Positions 1-8,778 of a stretch of DNA of 64,000 bases are shown here, piece after piece. A program made the position numbers and the translations under genes. The notes beneath the pieces were generated by a model. That model did not search any database and was not told where the DNA came from. It worked only from the letters and a program-made list of their open reading frames with translations. The DNA lies in NCBI GenBank assembly GCA_937922805.1, contig CALAJV010000007.1, positions 1-64,000 on the forward strand. The letters are read 5' to 3'. Positions within the stretch are counted from its first letter, which is position 1. Every line of letters starts with the position of its first letter. The stretch is from an uncultured Acidimicrobiales bacterium (GTDB lineage Bacteria; Actinomycetota; Acidimicrobiia; Acidimicrobiales; SZUA-35).

Positions 1-608
1 GAGGACAACGCGACAACGTTATCCCGTCATTCGGGCTGGAGAGCTCACCACAACAAGGTGGTGCAAACATCGGCACCATCGCTGAGGTCGCTCTCGGAGG
101 TAAAGGGCTCATCAAAATCGGTGGTAAATGGTTCGCCCGAAACGGCGACGAACTCGTCGAGGTCGTTGCCAAGAACGGCAAACCAACACGTATCCCCATT
201 GCCAGCAACGTCGCCATCAGAAAACCCGTCAGCCAAGCGAGTAACGCCAGAATGGGCGCACAACTAAGAAAACAATACCTCCAAGCCGAACGCCAAGGCA
301 TAGAGCAACTGATCCAGGACGGCACGAAGCCGAAGGTCTCAAACGCACGCCTCGACAAGGTTGTTGATGCACACTTTCGTAAGGGCGCGGCCATCGGAAA
401 TGGGACTACGGCGGATGCCGCCAGACACGAACTACGCACGGGCAAATTGGTAAAGGGCAGTGACCATGTCAAAAAGGCCGGATACGATCTCACCTTCTTC
501 AGAAGGTGGCTGAAGGCAAACCCATCTGCTTCTAGCTACGACAGGTCAGTTGCACAGGCTATGATCGACGATCTTGAGGACGCTTTGAAGACGAAGCCGG
601 AATACTAG
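1..608 (+). CDS. C-terminal part of a large polymorphic-toxin/Rhs-like protein (5' end outside window)
   Basis: The reading frame that starts at position 3 is open from the window edge to the stop at 608, so the ATG at 252 is internal and this is the last ~200 residues of a longer protein. The upstream part (ALGGKGLIKIGGKWFAR, then a VVAKNGKP segment) looks like the pre-toxin linker of secreted multidomain proteins. The last ~110 residues are a compact, charged domain with an AHFRKGAAIGNGT segment followed by a helical end, resembling C-terminal toxin modules of Rhs/CDI-type proteins in layout. A small acidic gene begins 7 bases after the stop, which is the usual toxin-immunity arrangement. 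The catalytic type of the toxin is not recognised. The toxin call is an inference from architecture and neighbourhood. Confidence 0.6.
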   Translation, partial: GQRDNVIPSFGLESSPQQGGANIGTIAEVALGGKGLIKIGGKWFARNGDELVEVVAKNGKPTRIPIASNVAIRKPVSQASNARMGAQLRKQYLQAERQGIEQLIQDGTKPKVSNARLDKVVDAHFRKGAAIGNGTTADAARHELRTGKLVKGSDHVKKAGYDLTFFRRWLKANPSASSYDRSVAQAMIDDLEDALKTKPEY

Positions 609-615
609 GATTGTC

Positions 616-984
616 ATGGCCATTAAACTTGAAGAAGTTCATCTACACCTTGTAGAGGCGGTACCCGAGTTTGGTCCGGTGCTTCAGGACGCACTCGAGT
701 TTACGGAAGGTGATATCCTTCCGTACTATTTTTTGTTGGAGTTTCTTCATTTCGTTGAGGAATCGTTGGCCAATTCTGCAGTCGAGTTGGTCGACCGCGC
801 CATAGCGAGTGTTGACCATTGTCTTACCAGCGGCGATGATGAAGTAGTCAACCTAATTTCGGTTCAATTCGTTGAGCAGGTTCTGTTCTTCGAGCCGTAT
901 CCGCTGATGAAAGCAAAATGGGAAGACTGGCCCCCAGCGCTGAAGTCAAATGCGGATGAGTGGATTGCCAATCTTCCTGGGTAA
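616..984 (+). CDS. Probable immunity protein for the upstream toxin domain
   Basis: This is a 122-residue, acidic, soluble protein starting at ATG 616, only 7 nt after the stop of the toxin-like gene. The central segment (EESLANSAVELVDRAI, then SGDDEVVNLISVQFVEQV) has the feel of small helical immunity-type proteins found beside polymorphic toxins. There is no signal peptide and no membrane segment, which fits a cytoplasmic neutraliser. I do not recognise a precise family. Function is inferred from size, acidity and position. It is followed by ~490 bases without a convincing gene. Confidence 0.5.
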   Translation: MAIKLEEVHLHLVEAVPEFGPVLQDALEFTEGDILPYYFLLEFLHFVEESLANSAVELVDRAIASVDHCLTSGDDEVVNLISVQFVEQVLFFEPYPLMKAKWEDWPPALKSNADEWIANLPG

Positions 985-1008
985 GTCGATCGGTGCTTTC
1001 ACGCCGAG

Positions 1009-1335
1009 GTTGAAAGTTGTCTCTCTAGCTCGACGGGAACTCTGCGAGTTCCTTGAAGGTTCCGCTTAGGCGGAACTTTCTGGATTTTGGACTTCTGAGT
1101 GTTTGAAAGCTGTCGTATGACACCCCGAGTTTCGGCTTTGCCGAAACGTCGCTGGCTTAGAGCGTCTAGTCGTTTGAAAGCTGTCGCATGAGGGCCACGT
1201 ATCTCACTTCGTTCGAACCCGAGTTTGCCTTCGGCAAACATCGCTGGCTTAGAGCGTGTAGTAGTTTGAAAGCTGTCGCATGAGGGCTGTGGCAACTCTT
1301 CGAGTTGCTCGGAGTTCGGCCTTTGGCGGAACTTT
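1009..1335. repeat. Cluster of six short hairpins interleaved with direct repeats
   Basis: Most of the gene-free stretch 985-1475 is this cluster. Short inverted repeats sit at 1036-1052, 1059-1076, 1129-1147, 1223-1239, 1292-1308 and 1314-1332, with stems of 7-8 bp (the last has a G-G mismatch) and 3-4 nt loops. A direct repeat with core TTTGAAAGCTGTCG starts at about 1102, 1173 and 1265, with a diverged copy near 1013. The last two full copies share about 45 bp, including CGCTGGCTTAGAGCGT. Spacing is irregular (71 and 92 bp), so it is not a CRISPR array. Open frames across it look non-coding. It could be a decayed repetitive extragenic element or a recombination tract beside the toxin gene. 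Confidence 0.7.
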
Positions 1336-1413
1336 TGGTATTTCCACGACGCCGCATAGCTCTTTGGCATTTCTTGTCGGATGTTGGGTTCGGCCCACCC
1401 AAGTCCCGGTGGC

Positions 1414-1464
1414 AAAAATGAAACTGCCCGGACCAAGCTGCGAAAGAGGAGCTCGGTCCGGGCA
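1414..1464 (-). terminator. Rho-independent terminator of the M16 peptidase gene
   Basis: On the minus strand, 11 bases after the peptidase stop, a 10-bp perfect stem (arms 1425-1434 and 1455-1464) continues as AGCT/AGCT after one mismatch. It is followed by a T-rich run (GTTTCATTTTTG on the minus strand). Confidence 0.8.
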
Positions 1465-1475
1465 TCTTCTTGGAA

Positions 1476-4421
1476 CTAGTTTCCAGGCGTTACGATCACC
1501 TCAGCTCGGGCCGTTGTACTGAAGATCTGAGCAGCTAGTTCTTGAATCGCGTCGCCATCTACCTCGTTGAGTAGATCGCTCCGAAGCTCGGGAGTTAGTG
1601 GTTTTGTCCGTTGTCGGTCCTCACCGTTAGCTGCCACCATCCCGATCAGCTCTTCGTTTGAAAGCTCGGCCGAAAAGTCTGCCGCTACCACAGCCTTCGC
1701 CCGTTCAAACTCGTCAGCGGTTGGGCCGTCAGCAGCTAGCGATTCGGCTGCTTCCACCATGACCGTCAGAATCTCCTCGCCTCGCGCCGGATCACCAGTA
1801 GCTTCGAACGAAACCGTGATCGTTTCATTTGGAGTCCGTTCGGCTTGAGAGTAGACGTAGCCGCCGTAGGTGGCGCCCAGTTCCTCTCGAGCGGTGGCAA
1901 ACAAGCGGTCGTTGAGAATTCCGTCGAGTACTCGCAGTTTGACCTCGACTTCGTCATCTACTGTTACGGCGCTTTGATAGGCCAAGGCTGACGCCCCACC
2001 AGCCTGCTCGCTGCCGTCGACCTCGAGGTTTCGACGCACAATTTTGGAAAGAGGCTCGGGTCGGATGTCGACCATCGGGTCATTCTCGCCCGATGGCAAC
2101 GTTCCTAAGTAACGGGCGGCTAGCTCAGCAACCTGTTCAGTGGCGAGATCGCCAGCAATAGTGACCGTTAAGCCGCCAGCCTTACCAAACCGAGATGTGA
2201 ACAGTTCGACCGCCTTTTCTATTGACAGATCGTTGACAGTCTCAGCAGGCACGTAACCGAACCGCTCGTCATCGCCATGTAGAAGGCTAGCGAGGCCATT
2301 CGATGCGGCGAAGCCGGCGTCGAGCGTTACCGCCGAGCGAGCCGTTTCGCCGTATTCGATTGTTTCCCTTAAGGCGACGCCATCAACCCGAGGGGTAGTG
2401 ATCGCCAAGTGCATTCGTTGCAGCAACGTTTCGACATCACTGCTTCCAGTCGAACCGAAGAATACCTGGTGGGTGTCACTTACTCCGGCATGAAGCTGCG
2501 TGGTAGTGCGGTCCAGATATCGACGATACGTAGACCGGTCGATATCTCCGGCGCCACTTTCCATCACGGCACTTACTGCTGAAGGCAGAAGCAGACCGTC
2601 TTCACGAGACATACCTCCAAAGCCGCCCTCGCTTTCAGCCAACAACTCTGCTTGGCCAGCTGCTGTGTCTGACGGGACGAAGTTGACGGTTACCCCATTT
2701 TCAAACACCCATCGTGTTCCGTCGAAGCCTTCGATTGGGGTGGTGCTAATGGGTTCGATCGCATCGGGAGGTGTCATAAGCTCCTCGATTGATGCGTCAG
2801 ATGCTACATCGTCACTAGTGGACTCCCCACTACCGTCGACCGCTGCTTCCAGAGCGGCTTCCAGATTTTTCTTGGTCGGCAACTCTGCAGCATCTGGGCC
2901 AGCGACAAGCACTGAAGGAGAGGAGGTGCCGACATCCCACCGAAAGATGGCGGTCAGGTCCTCGGCGGATAACTCATCTAGTAGGGCTGTCAGCCTTTCA
3001 TGGGTAGCAGTCATCGACGACATTTCCGAACCACTCAAGAAGTGATCAACGTAGTCGTCGCTCAAAATTGGGTTTTCGGTGGTGTTCGATTCCGCCAGTG
3101 CTTGATCTAGCTGGACTCGAAGCTCGGCGATAGCCTGTTCGGTTTCTTGATCTGAGAACCCGCTAGCCATGGCCGCACTGATTTCGTTCAAGACATAGAT
3201 TGTTGCATCCTCAATCTCAGAGCTTTGGTAGCTCACATCCATGAATGTTTGGGTTCGGTTTATTGGGAACACGTAGGCCTCTGGTTGGATGTCCACGTTG
3301 CCGCGGTCGACAGCATCCAGAAGTCGGTTCGTAATTATGGCCGTGTTGAGCATCTGAATAGTGCTGAGACGCTCACCTCCAACGGTTTCGTCGCCCCAGT
3401 TGGTCACGGGGAAGCTGACGCTTCCAACCGACAGTGGCAAGCTGGGGTCAACGATCGCGTCGACAACTGGTTCCGGGGTTTGATTTGGCGTCGGTTCCAG
3501 TCGTTCTTGATTGTCGCCTCGGGCCGTTAGCGATGAGAAACGCTGTTTGATCTTTGCTTCGAGCTCCTCGACTGGGGCGTCGCCAACGGCCACGATGGCC
3601 ATCAGATCCGGCCGATACCAGCGGTCGTAGTATTCTCGAAGCTGATCAGCGTTGGTGGCCAGAATTTTCTCTTCAACCCCGATTGGCGATCGGTTCTCAT
3701 AGTCTGTTCCATTGGTGTAGGCCTGAAGAGTTGCGTCTGTAAGTTTCGCACCGGGCCCATCGAGGAAGAGTCGAGCTTCTTCTCTTACGACGGACCGCTC
3801 GGCGATCGTGTCTTCCTCGGGAATGACCGCGGCCGAAGCCCATTCCGCCATCACCTTGAGCGCCGTACCTGTTTTGGCGTCGTCGGCGTCGGGCACATCA
3901 AGTTGGTAAACCGTTTCATCAAACGATGTATAGGCGTTGCTATCAGCGCCAAATTGGACACCCAAGCGTTCCAGGGCTGCAGTTAATTCGTTGCCCGGGT
4001 AGTTTTCAGTGCCGTTGAACAACATATGTTCAAGAAAATGAGCCGAACCGGAATCGGCGACCTCCTGTTGCATTGAGCCAGCGTTTACCGCCAGCCGAAG
4101 CGACAGGCCTCCAGCTGGCGCAGAATTCGATTGAACGTAGTACGTCATGCCGTTGTCGAGCGTGCCGGTGCGAACCGCCGGATTGGGAGCGATAGCAGTT
4201 TCATCCGGCTCCGGCTCAACCAGTCCGAAGTCCTCGATCCTAGTTTCATTCTCTGAAGTACTGCTTGATTCGTTCTGCGAGCCACGTTCTGAACTTTTCG
4301 ACGAGTCAGAATTGGAGATGTCTCGCTCGTCTGTTTCGATTGTGACGCCACACGCCGTTGCGCTAAGCGCAACTGCACACAAGATGGCTATTGGGCGGAG
4401 AATTCTGGCATTTATAGTCAT
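1476..4421 (-). CDS. M16 family zinc metallopeptidase, lipoprotein
   Basis: This 981-residue protein carries two M16 (pitrilysin/insulinase-like) halves. A lipoprotein signal peptide ends at ATAC (Cys24), followed by a ~55-residue Ser/Glu-rich linker, so the enzyme is probably anchored outside the membrane. The inverted zinc motif HFLEH is at 128-132 and the third ligand lies in VVREEARLF near 211-219, the spacing expected for an active N-terminal half. The C-terminal half (from ~550) has the same fold signature but no zinc motif, which is normal for the inactive partner half. It would degrade peptides or misfolded exported fragments. It is transcribed alone, with its own terminator downstream. 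Confidence 0.88.
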   Translation of the reverse strand: MTINARILRPIAILCAVALSATACGVTIETDERDISNSDSSKSSERGSQNESSSTSENETRIEDFGLVEPEPDETAIAPNPAVRTGTLDNGMTYYVQSNSAPAGGLSLRLAVNAGSMQQEVADSGSAHFLEHMLFNGTENYPGNELTAALERLGVQFGADSNAYTSFDETVYQLDVPDADDAKTGTALKVMAEWASAAVIPEEDTIAERSVVREEARLFLDGPGAKLTDATLQAYTNGTDYENRSPIGVEEKILATNADQLREYYDRWYRPDLMAIVAVGDAPVEELEAKIKQRFSSLTARGDNQERLEPTPNQTPEPVVDAIVDPSLPLSVGSVSFPVTNWGDETVGGERLSTIQMLNTAIITNRLLDAVDRGNVDIQPEAYVFPINRTQTFMDVSYQSSEIEDATIYVLNEISAAMASGFSDQETEQAIAELRVQLDQALAESNTTENPILSDDYVDHFLSGSEMSSMTATHERLTALLDELSAEDLTAIFRWDVGTSSPSVLVAGPDAAELPTKKNLEAALEAAVDGSGESTSDDVASDASIEELMTPPDAIEPISTTPIEGFDGTRWVFENGVTVNFVPSDTAAGQAELLAESEGGFGGMSREDGLLLPSAVSAVMESGAGDIDRSTYRRYLDRTTTQLHAGVSDTHQVFFGSTGSSDVETLLQRMHLAITTPRVDGVALRETIEYGETARSAVTLDAGFAASNGLASLLHGDDERFGYVPAETVNDLSIEKAVELFTSRFGKAGGLTVTIAGDLATEQVAELAARYLGTLPSGENDPMVDIRPEPLSKIVRRNLEVDGSEQAGGASALAYQSAVTVDDEVEVKLRVLDGILNDRLFATAREELGATYGGYVYSQAERTPNETITVSFEATGDPARGEEILTVMVEAAESLAADGPTADEFERAKAVVAADFSAELSNEELIGMVAANGEDRQRTKPLTPELRSDLLNEVDGDAIQELAAQIFSTTARAEVIVTPGN

Positions 4422-4608
4422 TTTCGTAGTTCCTTTGGTTTCGATTGACGGGTTGGGTTCGGGTTAGAATCATTTGACGAAAGCCCCATCCCGGCGAGTC
4501 AGCTCAGGCGGCCTCGCCGGTGGTGGCTAGTGGATACGAATGCCGATTGAGTCGGCGGGCGATCCGTTTACTGGTCTTGACAGGTGCCGATTCCGGCGAC
4601 TCAGCCAA

Positions 4609-5436
4609 TTAGACGATGTCTTGCTTGAAGGTTCGGGCGACACCTATTCCGAATAGCAGGACAATGGCGCAAACAAAGATGACAAGACTGGCAGACCCGG
4701 AGCTGAACCTGCCCTCGGCGAACGGATTCGTCCCAACATTGAACGCTCGATCACCGGCGCCGAACGGAAGGAGTTTGAATACCCAGTGTTGGCTAGCGGT
4801 CAAGGTGACGAACTCGATGAACCGTAGAGCGAAGAATGCGCTGACCGCTAGCGAGGCACTGCGCGTGGCCATACCCAAGCCGGTGCCGAATAGGCCGCCT
4901 AATACGAGGTGGAGAAGGGTCTTCAGAGGCAGAGTGAAACGATTGACGTCCGGAACTTCGCCCGCCGCTACTGCTTCAGGGGCGAGGCCGCCACTATCAC
5001 CAGCAGCGAACAAGGCCGCTACCGCGGAGCCAACGACGGCCATCACGATGGCTACCGTCAAACTGGCGATTACCCCGAATACCACTTTGCTGGCCAGGAA
5101 CTGACCTCGATGGGGTTGGCTGATTAGTGTCGGTGCCGAGGTTTGCCGTTGGAAATCAGACCCCCCAACAATGGCGCCCACTATCACGGCCCCGGCTATA
5201 CCGATGAGGCTGACTATAGAGAGCGCAATCGGAAGGCTGTTGATCACAGACAGGTCTTCGATTCGCTCTATAAGCCGGACGACGGTTCCAGTTGACGCGG
5301 CGACAAGAAGGGTAGGGATAGCCACCGCCACCCAGGGGGAGCGAGTGCTCGAAAGTTTGATCCATTCGCTGCGCACTGATGACATCAGCGTTGGCGATGA
5401 GACTACGTTTGGCTTCAGGATCGTTTGGGTTGTCAT
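4609..5436 (-). CDS. ABC-2 type transporter permease
   Basis: This 275-residue membrane protein has about six hydrophobic segments and an N-terminal cytoplasmic stretch (SVRSEWIKLSSTRSPW) that is typical of actinobacterial ABC-2 permeases. The ATPase gene lies 115 nt upstream on the same strand, so the two form an exporter. The motif GGSDFQRQTSAPTLISQP after the second segment matches the usual post-TM2 region. The substrate is unknown. A two-component system reads away from the ATPase gene, an arrangement often seen with antimicrobial or envelope-stress exporters. Confidence 0.82.
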   Translation of the reverse strand: MTTQTILKPNVVSSPTLMSSVRSEWIKLSSTRSPWVAVAIPTLLVAASTGTVVRLIERIEDLSVINSLPIALSIVSLIGIAGAVIVGAIVGGSDFQRQTSAPTLISQPHRGQFLASKVVFGVIASLTVAIVMAVVGSAVAALFAAGDSGGLAPEAVAAGEVPDVNRFTLPLKTLLHLVLGGLFGTGLGMATRSASLAVSAFFALRFIEFVTLTASQHWVFKLLPFGAGDRAFNVGTNPFAEGRFSSGSASLVIFVCAIVLLFGIGVARTFKQDIV

Positions 5437-5551
5437 TTTTATTTTCTTCTCTCTAGTAGATGGCTTGACTAACTGTTCGTGTGAGTACGTGCTCTAAATA
5501 GACTGTTTGCGTAAGCGGCCGGGGTCTTGGTCGAGGCTCTCAGCCAATCGT

Positions 5552-6283
5552 TTAGAAGGCGCTGGCCTGGTAGTCGATGTGGTCGGCGGTGAGATCCATA
5601 AATCGGTCTTCGAGGCTTTGACCGATCGCTGCACCGGCCATGAGATCGTCGACGCTGCCGGAAGTAACGATTTGCCCTTTCCCGATGAGCACAAGCTCGT
5701 CGGCGAACTGATCCAGTTCGCTGATCAAATGGCTCGACAGAAACACGGTGCCGCCTCGATTGGCGTAGGCCCGAAGCGATTCGCGCAACCAGCGGATGCC
5801 GACCGGGTCAAGCCCGTTGGCGGGCTCGTCGAGAATGAGCAGCTTTGGATCGCCCAGCAGCGCTACGGCGAGACCAAGACGCTGCCTCATCCCGAGTGAG
5901 AAACCACCAACTCGTTGTTTGGCGACTGACGTTAGCCCCACCATCTCGAGCACAGCGTCAACTCGATCGTTGCTGATATTGCTAAGAGCGGCAAAGCATC
6001 GCAGGTGGTTTCGGGCGGTCCGACCCTTGTGAATTTGGCTTGCGTCGAGCATGGCGCCGACGGTGGCTGCGGGCTTGGTAAGTTCGGTAAAGGGAACGCC
6101 ATCAACGTTGACTGTTCCGGCGTCAGGGGTGACGAGGCCCAACATCATTTTCATCGTCGTCGACTTGCCAGCACCGTTGGGTCCTACAAATCCGGTTACC
6201 GATCCGGTTTTCACCGAGAAGGTTACGTTGTCGACTACCTTGGCGCTTCCGTAGGTTTTTGTTAGTCCGTGTACTGAGAGCAT
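5552..6283 (-). CDS. ABC transporter ATP-binding protein
   Basis: This 243-residue ATPase shows Walker A GPNGAGKS, signature FSLGMRQRLGLA, Walker B LLILDEPANGLDP and the switch histidine in SSHLISEL. Its sequence is of the DrrA/CcmA-like exporter class (TKTYGSAKVVDNVTF at the N terminus). It lies upstream of the ABC-2 permease on the same strand and would power it. The gene faces a response-regulator gene across a ~180-bp divergent intergenic region, so common control by that regulator is plausible but only inferred. Confidence 0.88.
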   Translation of the reverse strand: MLSVHGLTKTYGSAKVVDNVTFSVKTGSVTGFVGPNGAGKSTTMKMMLGLVTPDAGTVNVDGVPFTELTKPAATVGAMLDASQIHKGRTARNHLRCFAALSNISNDRVDAVLEMVGLTSVAKQRVGGFSLGMRQRLGLAVALLGDPKLLILDEPANGLDPVGIRWLRESLRAYANRGGTVFLSSHLISELDQFADELVLIGKGQIVTSGSVDDLMAGAAIGQSLEDRFMDLTADHIDYQASAF

Positions 6284-6465
6284 TGGATCTGCCTTCCGAT
6301 CGTTCTGTGTTCGTTCATTGGTGTTGTCCGTTGCCTAGTGTGGAGGGGCACCCTTGATAGGTCCCTGAGACACGCTGTGGTCTCGCTGAGGGTTCCTGTG
6401 AAAACGCTGAGAGCGCCGGTCTTTCGGATCGCTGCAACTAGCGATGGCTCTGCCACACTGGGTTT

Positions 6466-7149
6466 ATGCGAATCTTGGTGGTAGAAGATGAGTCGACGAT
6501 CGCCGATGCGTTAGAGCGCGGTCTTGGAGCCGAGGGGTATGCCGTCGACGTTGCGTTACGAGGCGACGAAGGCCTGCAAGAGGCGCGTCTCAACGACTAC
6601 GACGCCATAATTTTGGACATCATGTTGCCCGGTGTTAATGGCTATCAGATCTGCGCCACCCTGCGGGCCGAGGGTGACGAAACACCTATCCTTATGCTGA
6701 CCGCAAAAGATGGAAGCTACGACGAAGCCGAGGGGTTAGACACCGGTGCCGACGATTACCTGACCAAACCTTTTGACTGGGTCGTATTGATGGCTCGCTT
6801 GCGGGTGCTTCTTCGTCGGACAACCTCACAGCAAGCCACCCCCAATCTGATAGTTGATGATCTCGTACTCGACCCTTCGGCACGGGAAGTGTCACGGGCC
6901 GGAACACCGATCGATCTGACCCCTCGAGAGTTTGCTCTTCTGCGCTACCTGATGCACAACAAGGACCGAGTGGTGGAGAAGGGTGAGTTGCTCGACAACG
7001 TGTGGGGCGAACACGATGATGGTGATCCCAACGTTGTACAGGTCTATATTGGTTACCTTCGTCGCAAAGTTGATGTTCCGTTCGATGTCGAGTCGATCGA
7101 AACCATCCGAGGTATCGGGTATCGGATAGTCGGTGGGCGTAGACGATGA
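6466..7149 (+). CDS. OmpR/PhoB-family response regulator
   Basis: This 227-residue protein has an N-terminal receiver domain (acidic pocket EDE, phospho-acceptor in IILDIMLPG near residue 51, conserved Thr in MLTAKD, Lys in TKPF) and a C-terminal winged-helix DNA-binding domain (LTPREFALLRYL, IRGIGYRI). Its stop overlaps the ATG of the histidine kinase by four bases (ATGA), so the pair is translationally coupled. It is divergent from the ABC exporter genes, a likely target. Confidence 0.9.
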   Translation: MRILVVEDESTIADALERGLGAEGYAVDVALRGDEGLQEARLNDYDAIILDIMLPGVNGYQICATLRAEGDETPILMLTAKDGSYDEAEGLDTGADDYLTKPFDWVVLMARLRVLLRRTTSQQATPNLIVDDLVLDPSAREVSRAGTPIDLTPREFALLRYLMHNKDRVVEKGELLDNVWGEHDDGDPNVVQVYIGYLRRKVDVPFDVESIETIRGIGYRIVGGRRR

Positions 7150-8312
7150 TCGACAAGATTCGGCTACGATTTCGTTCGGTCAGTTTTCGGGCTGGCTTGG
7201 CTACCGCATTGATTGTCACCGTCATTGTCGCTCCGGTGCTGATACTTATTGCGGCAACGGCAGAAGTGTCCGGCAGCATCAGCACCGACCCCAACGCGGC
7301 GCCAGAACCTGTAGCTAGTGCTCAGTTAGTCTCAGTCCTTTTCGCCATTGGCTTATCGATAATGATCGCAACCGCTTCTGGAGTCATTACCGCTTGGACG
7401 GTAAACCGTTCCCTTCGCCGAGTGGCTCGAATACAAACTGAAGTTCAGCAGATTTCTTCGGCGTCGCTTCACCGGCGTCTGTCAACCCGCGATATTGCTG
7501 ACCCGGTCGACCGGTTGCCACACACCATGAATGCCATGCTCGACCGATTGGAAAGAGCCCAACGTCAGCAGAACCAGTTTATTGCTGACGCCTCACACGA
7601 GCTTCGCAGCCCGGTTGCGGGATTGCTCGCCCAATTAGACGTGGCCCAACATTACCCAGACAAAGTAGACGTTCATGAGTTGATGCCGCGCCTGCACAAA
7701 GAAACGGTTCGGACGCACACGCTGATCGAAGACCTTCTCTTCTTGAGCCGCCTCGACGGTGACGCTCGAACGACCCGTGAGACCCTGACTCTCCCGGCCG
7801 CAATCGAGGTGATCAGCGCCCAGCTCGAACGAACCAAACACCACCAAAGCGGCGTTTCTATTTCCTTCGATCGTTCCCAAACAGGAAGTGTTGAACCCGA
7901 CTCCAACTTGGTCGTTTGGGCCACTGAGAACGAGTTGGCCAGGGTCATCCAAAACGTTGTTGGCAACGCATGCCGGCATGCTGAGACAAGAGTAGCCGTA
8001 ACGCTCACTGCTGCCCCGTGGGGCCCGCACCAGCGTCAACTAACCCTTTTGGTAACCGACGATGGCCCCGGGATAGCCGAATCAGATCGCAGTAGAGTTT
8101 TTGATCGATTCGTCCGGTTGGACGAGGCTCGGGACCGTGATCAAGGGGGAAGCGGACTTGGCCTAGCCATCACCAAAGAACTGGTTGCTCAAATGGGTGG
8201 CATGATCGAGGTTGTCGAGCCAGTCGACCGCCAAATCCCGGGCGCAAATTTCATGATCCGGATTCCCCTCACCAATCCAGAGACCATCCCACTAGCTTCG
8301 TCAAGCACGTAG
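7146..8312 (+). CDS. Sensor histidine kinase
   Basis: This 388-residue membrane kinase has two transmembrane segments (about 18-40 and 58-85) flanking a very short extracytoplasmic loop, followed by HAMP, the HisKA box FIADASHELRSP, N box NVVGNACRHAE, G1 DDGPGI and G2 GSGLGLAI. The short sensing loop suggests that it senses within the membrane or through a partner such as the divergent exporter. ATG at 7146 overlaps the response-regulator stop. Confidence 0.9.
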   Translation: MIDKIRLRFRSVSFRAGLATALIVTVIVAPVLILIAATAEVSGSISTDPNAAPEPVASAQLVSVLFAIGLSIMIATASGVITAWTVNRSLRRVARIQTEVQQISSASLHRRLSTRDIADPVDRLPHTMNAMLDRLERAQRQQNQFIADASHELRSPVAGLLAQLDVAQHYPDKVDVHELMPRLHKETVRTHTLIEDLLFLSRLDGDARTTRETLTLPAAIEVISAQLERTKHHQSGVSISFDRSQTGSVEPDSNLVVWATENELARVIQNVVGNACRHAETRVAVTLTAAPWGPHQRQLTLLVTDDGPGIAESDRSRVFDRFVRLDEARDRDQGGSGLGLAITKELVAQMGGMIEVVEPVDRQIPGANFMIRIPLTNPETIPLASSST

Positions 8313-8371
8313 TTGACCTATACGGAAACTAGGCACCGGGTTCCTTTACATTGTCGCCCTGAGTATTTTGC

Positions 8372-8656
8372 CTAGTTCCGAGTTCGACCCTTGAATATCG
8401 ACCGGAAGTAATACGAGGTGTTCGGGTCGACCTTGACCGGACCTGCAGTTCGTGACCCAACAGCCCACCACATGCAGACAGCGAAGAACAAGACAACCCC
8501 GACTTGGCTGGTCGAACGGCCGAGACCTACGTCATGCATCACCAGTCGATAGGCGATAACAGCAATCGGGATTCCGGAAACGGTCAAGATCGCAGCCCGA
8601 TTCCGTCGACGCTCCGATGTTGAGTAGGTACCCGCTTGGTAAAATCCTCCGCTCAC
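8372..8656 (-). CDS. Small membrane protein of unknown function
   Basis: Starting at GTG 8656 this frame encodes 94 residues with two hydrophobic segments (ILTVSGIPIAVIAYRLVM and VGVVLFFAVCMWWAVG) and basic flanks. The frame is open further upstream, but that extension lacks a coding character and would run into the start of the divergent lipoprotein gene. No family is recognised and the start is uncertain. Confidence 0.5.
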   Translation of the reverse strand: MSGGFYQAGTYSTSERRRNRAAILTVSGIPIAVIAYRLVMHDVGLGRSTSQVGVVLFFAVCMWWAVGSRTAGPVKVDPNTSYYFRSIFKGRTRN

Positions 8657-8778
8657 ATAACGAACTCTACAGCTGATTAGCCGCTGGCGATTAAACCCGG
8701 TGACCGACAAGATTGGCTCGAAGTCGCAAGCGTTGAAACGGCAGGGAATAGCGGTGACCGGCAGCGAGTTTACTAACC

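Noticed and set aside
1101..1290. Possible short CRISPR array (three TTTGAAAGCTGTCG repeats)
   Set aside because: Spacing is 71 and 92 bp, the repeats extend into differing lengths, hairpins lie in the spacers and no cas gene is present.
999..1465. Minus-strand open frames across the hairpin cluster
   Set aside because: They run through palindromes and repeats, have no homologous look, and overlap the terminator of the M16 gene.
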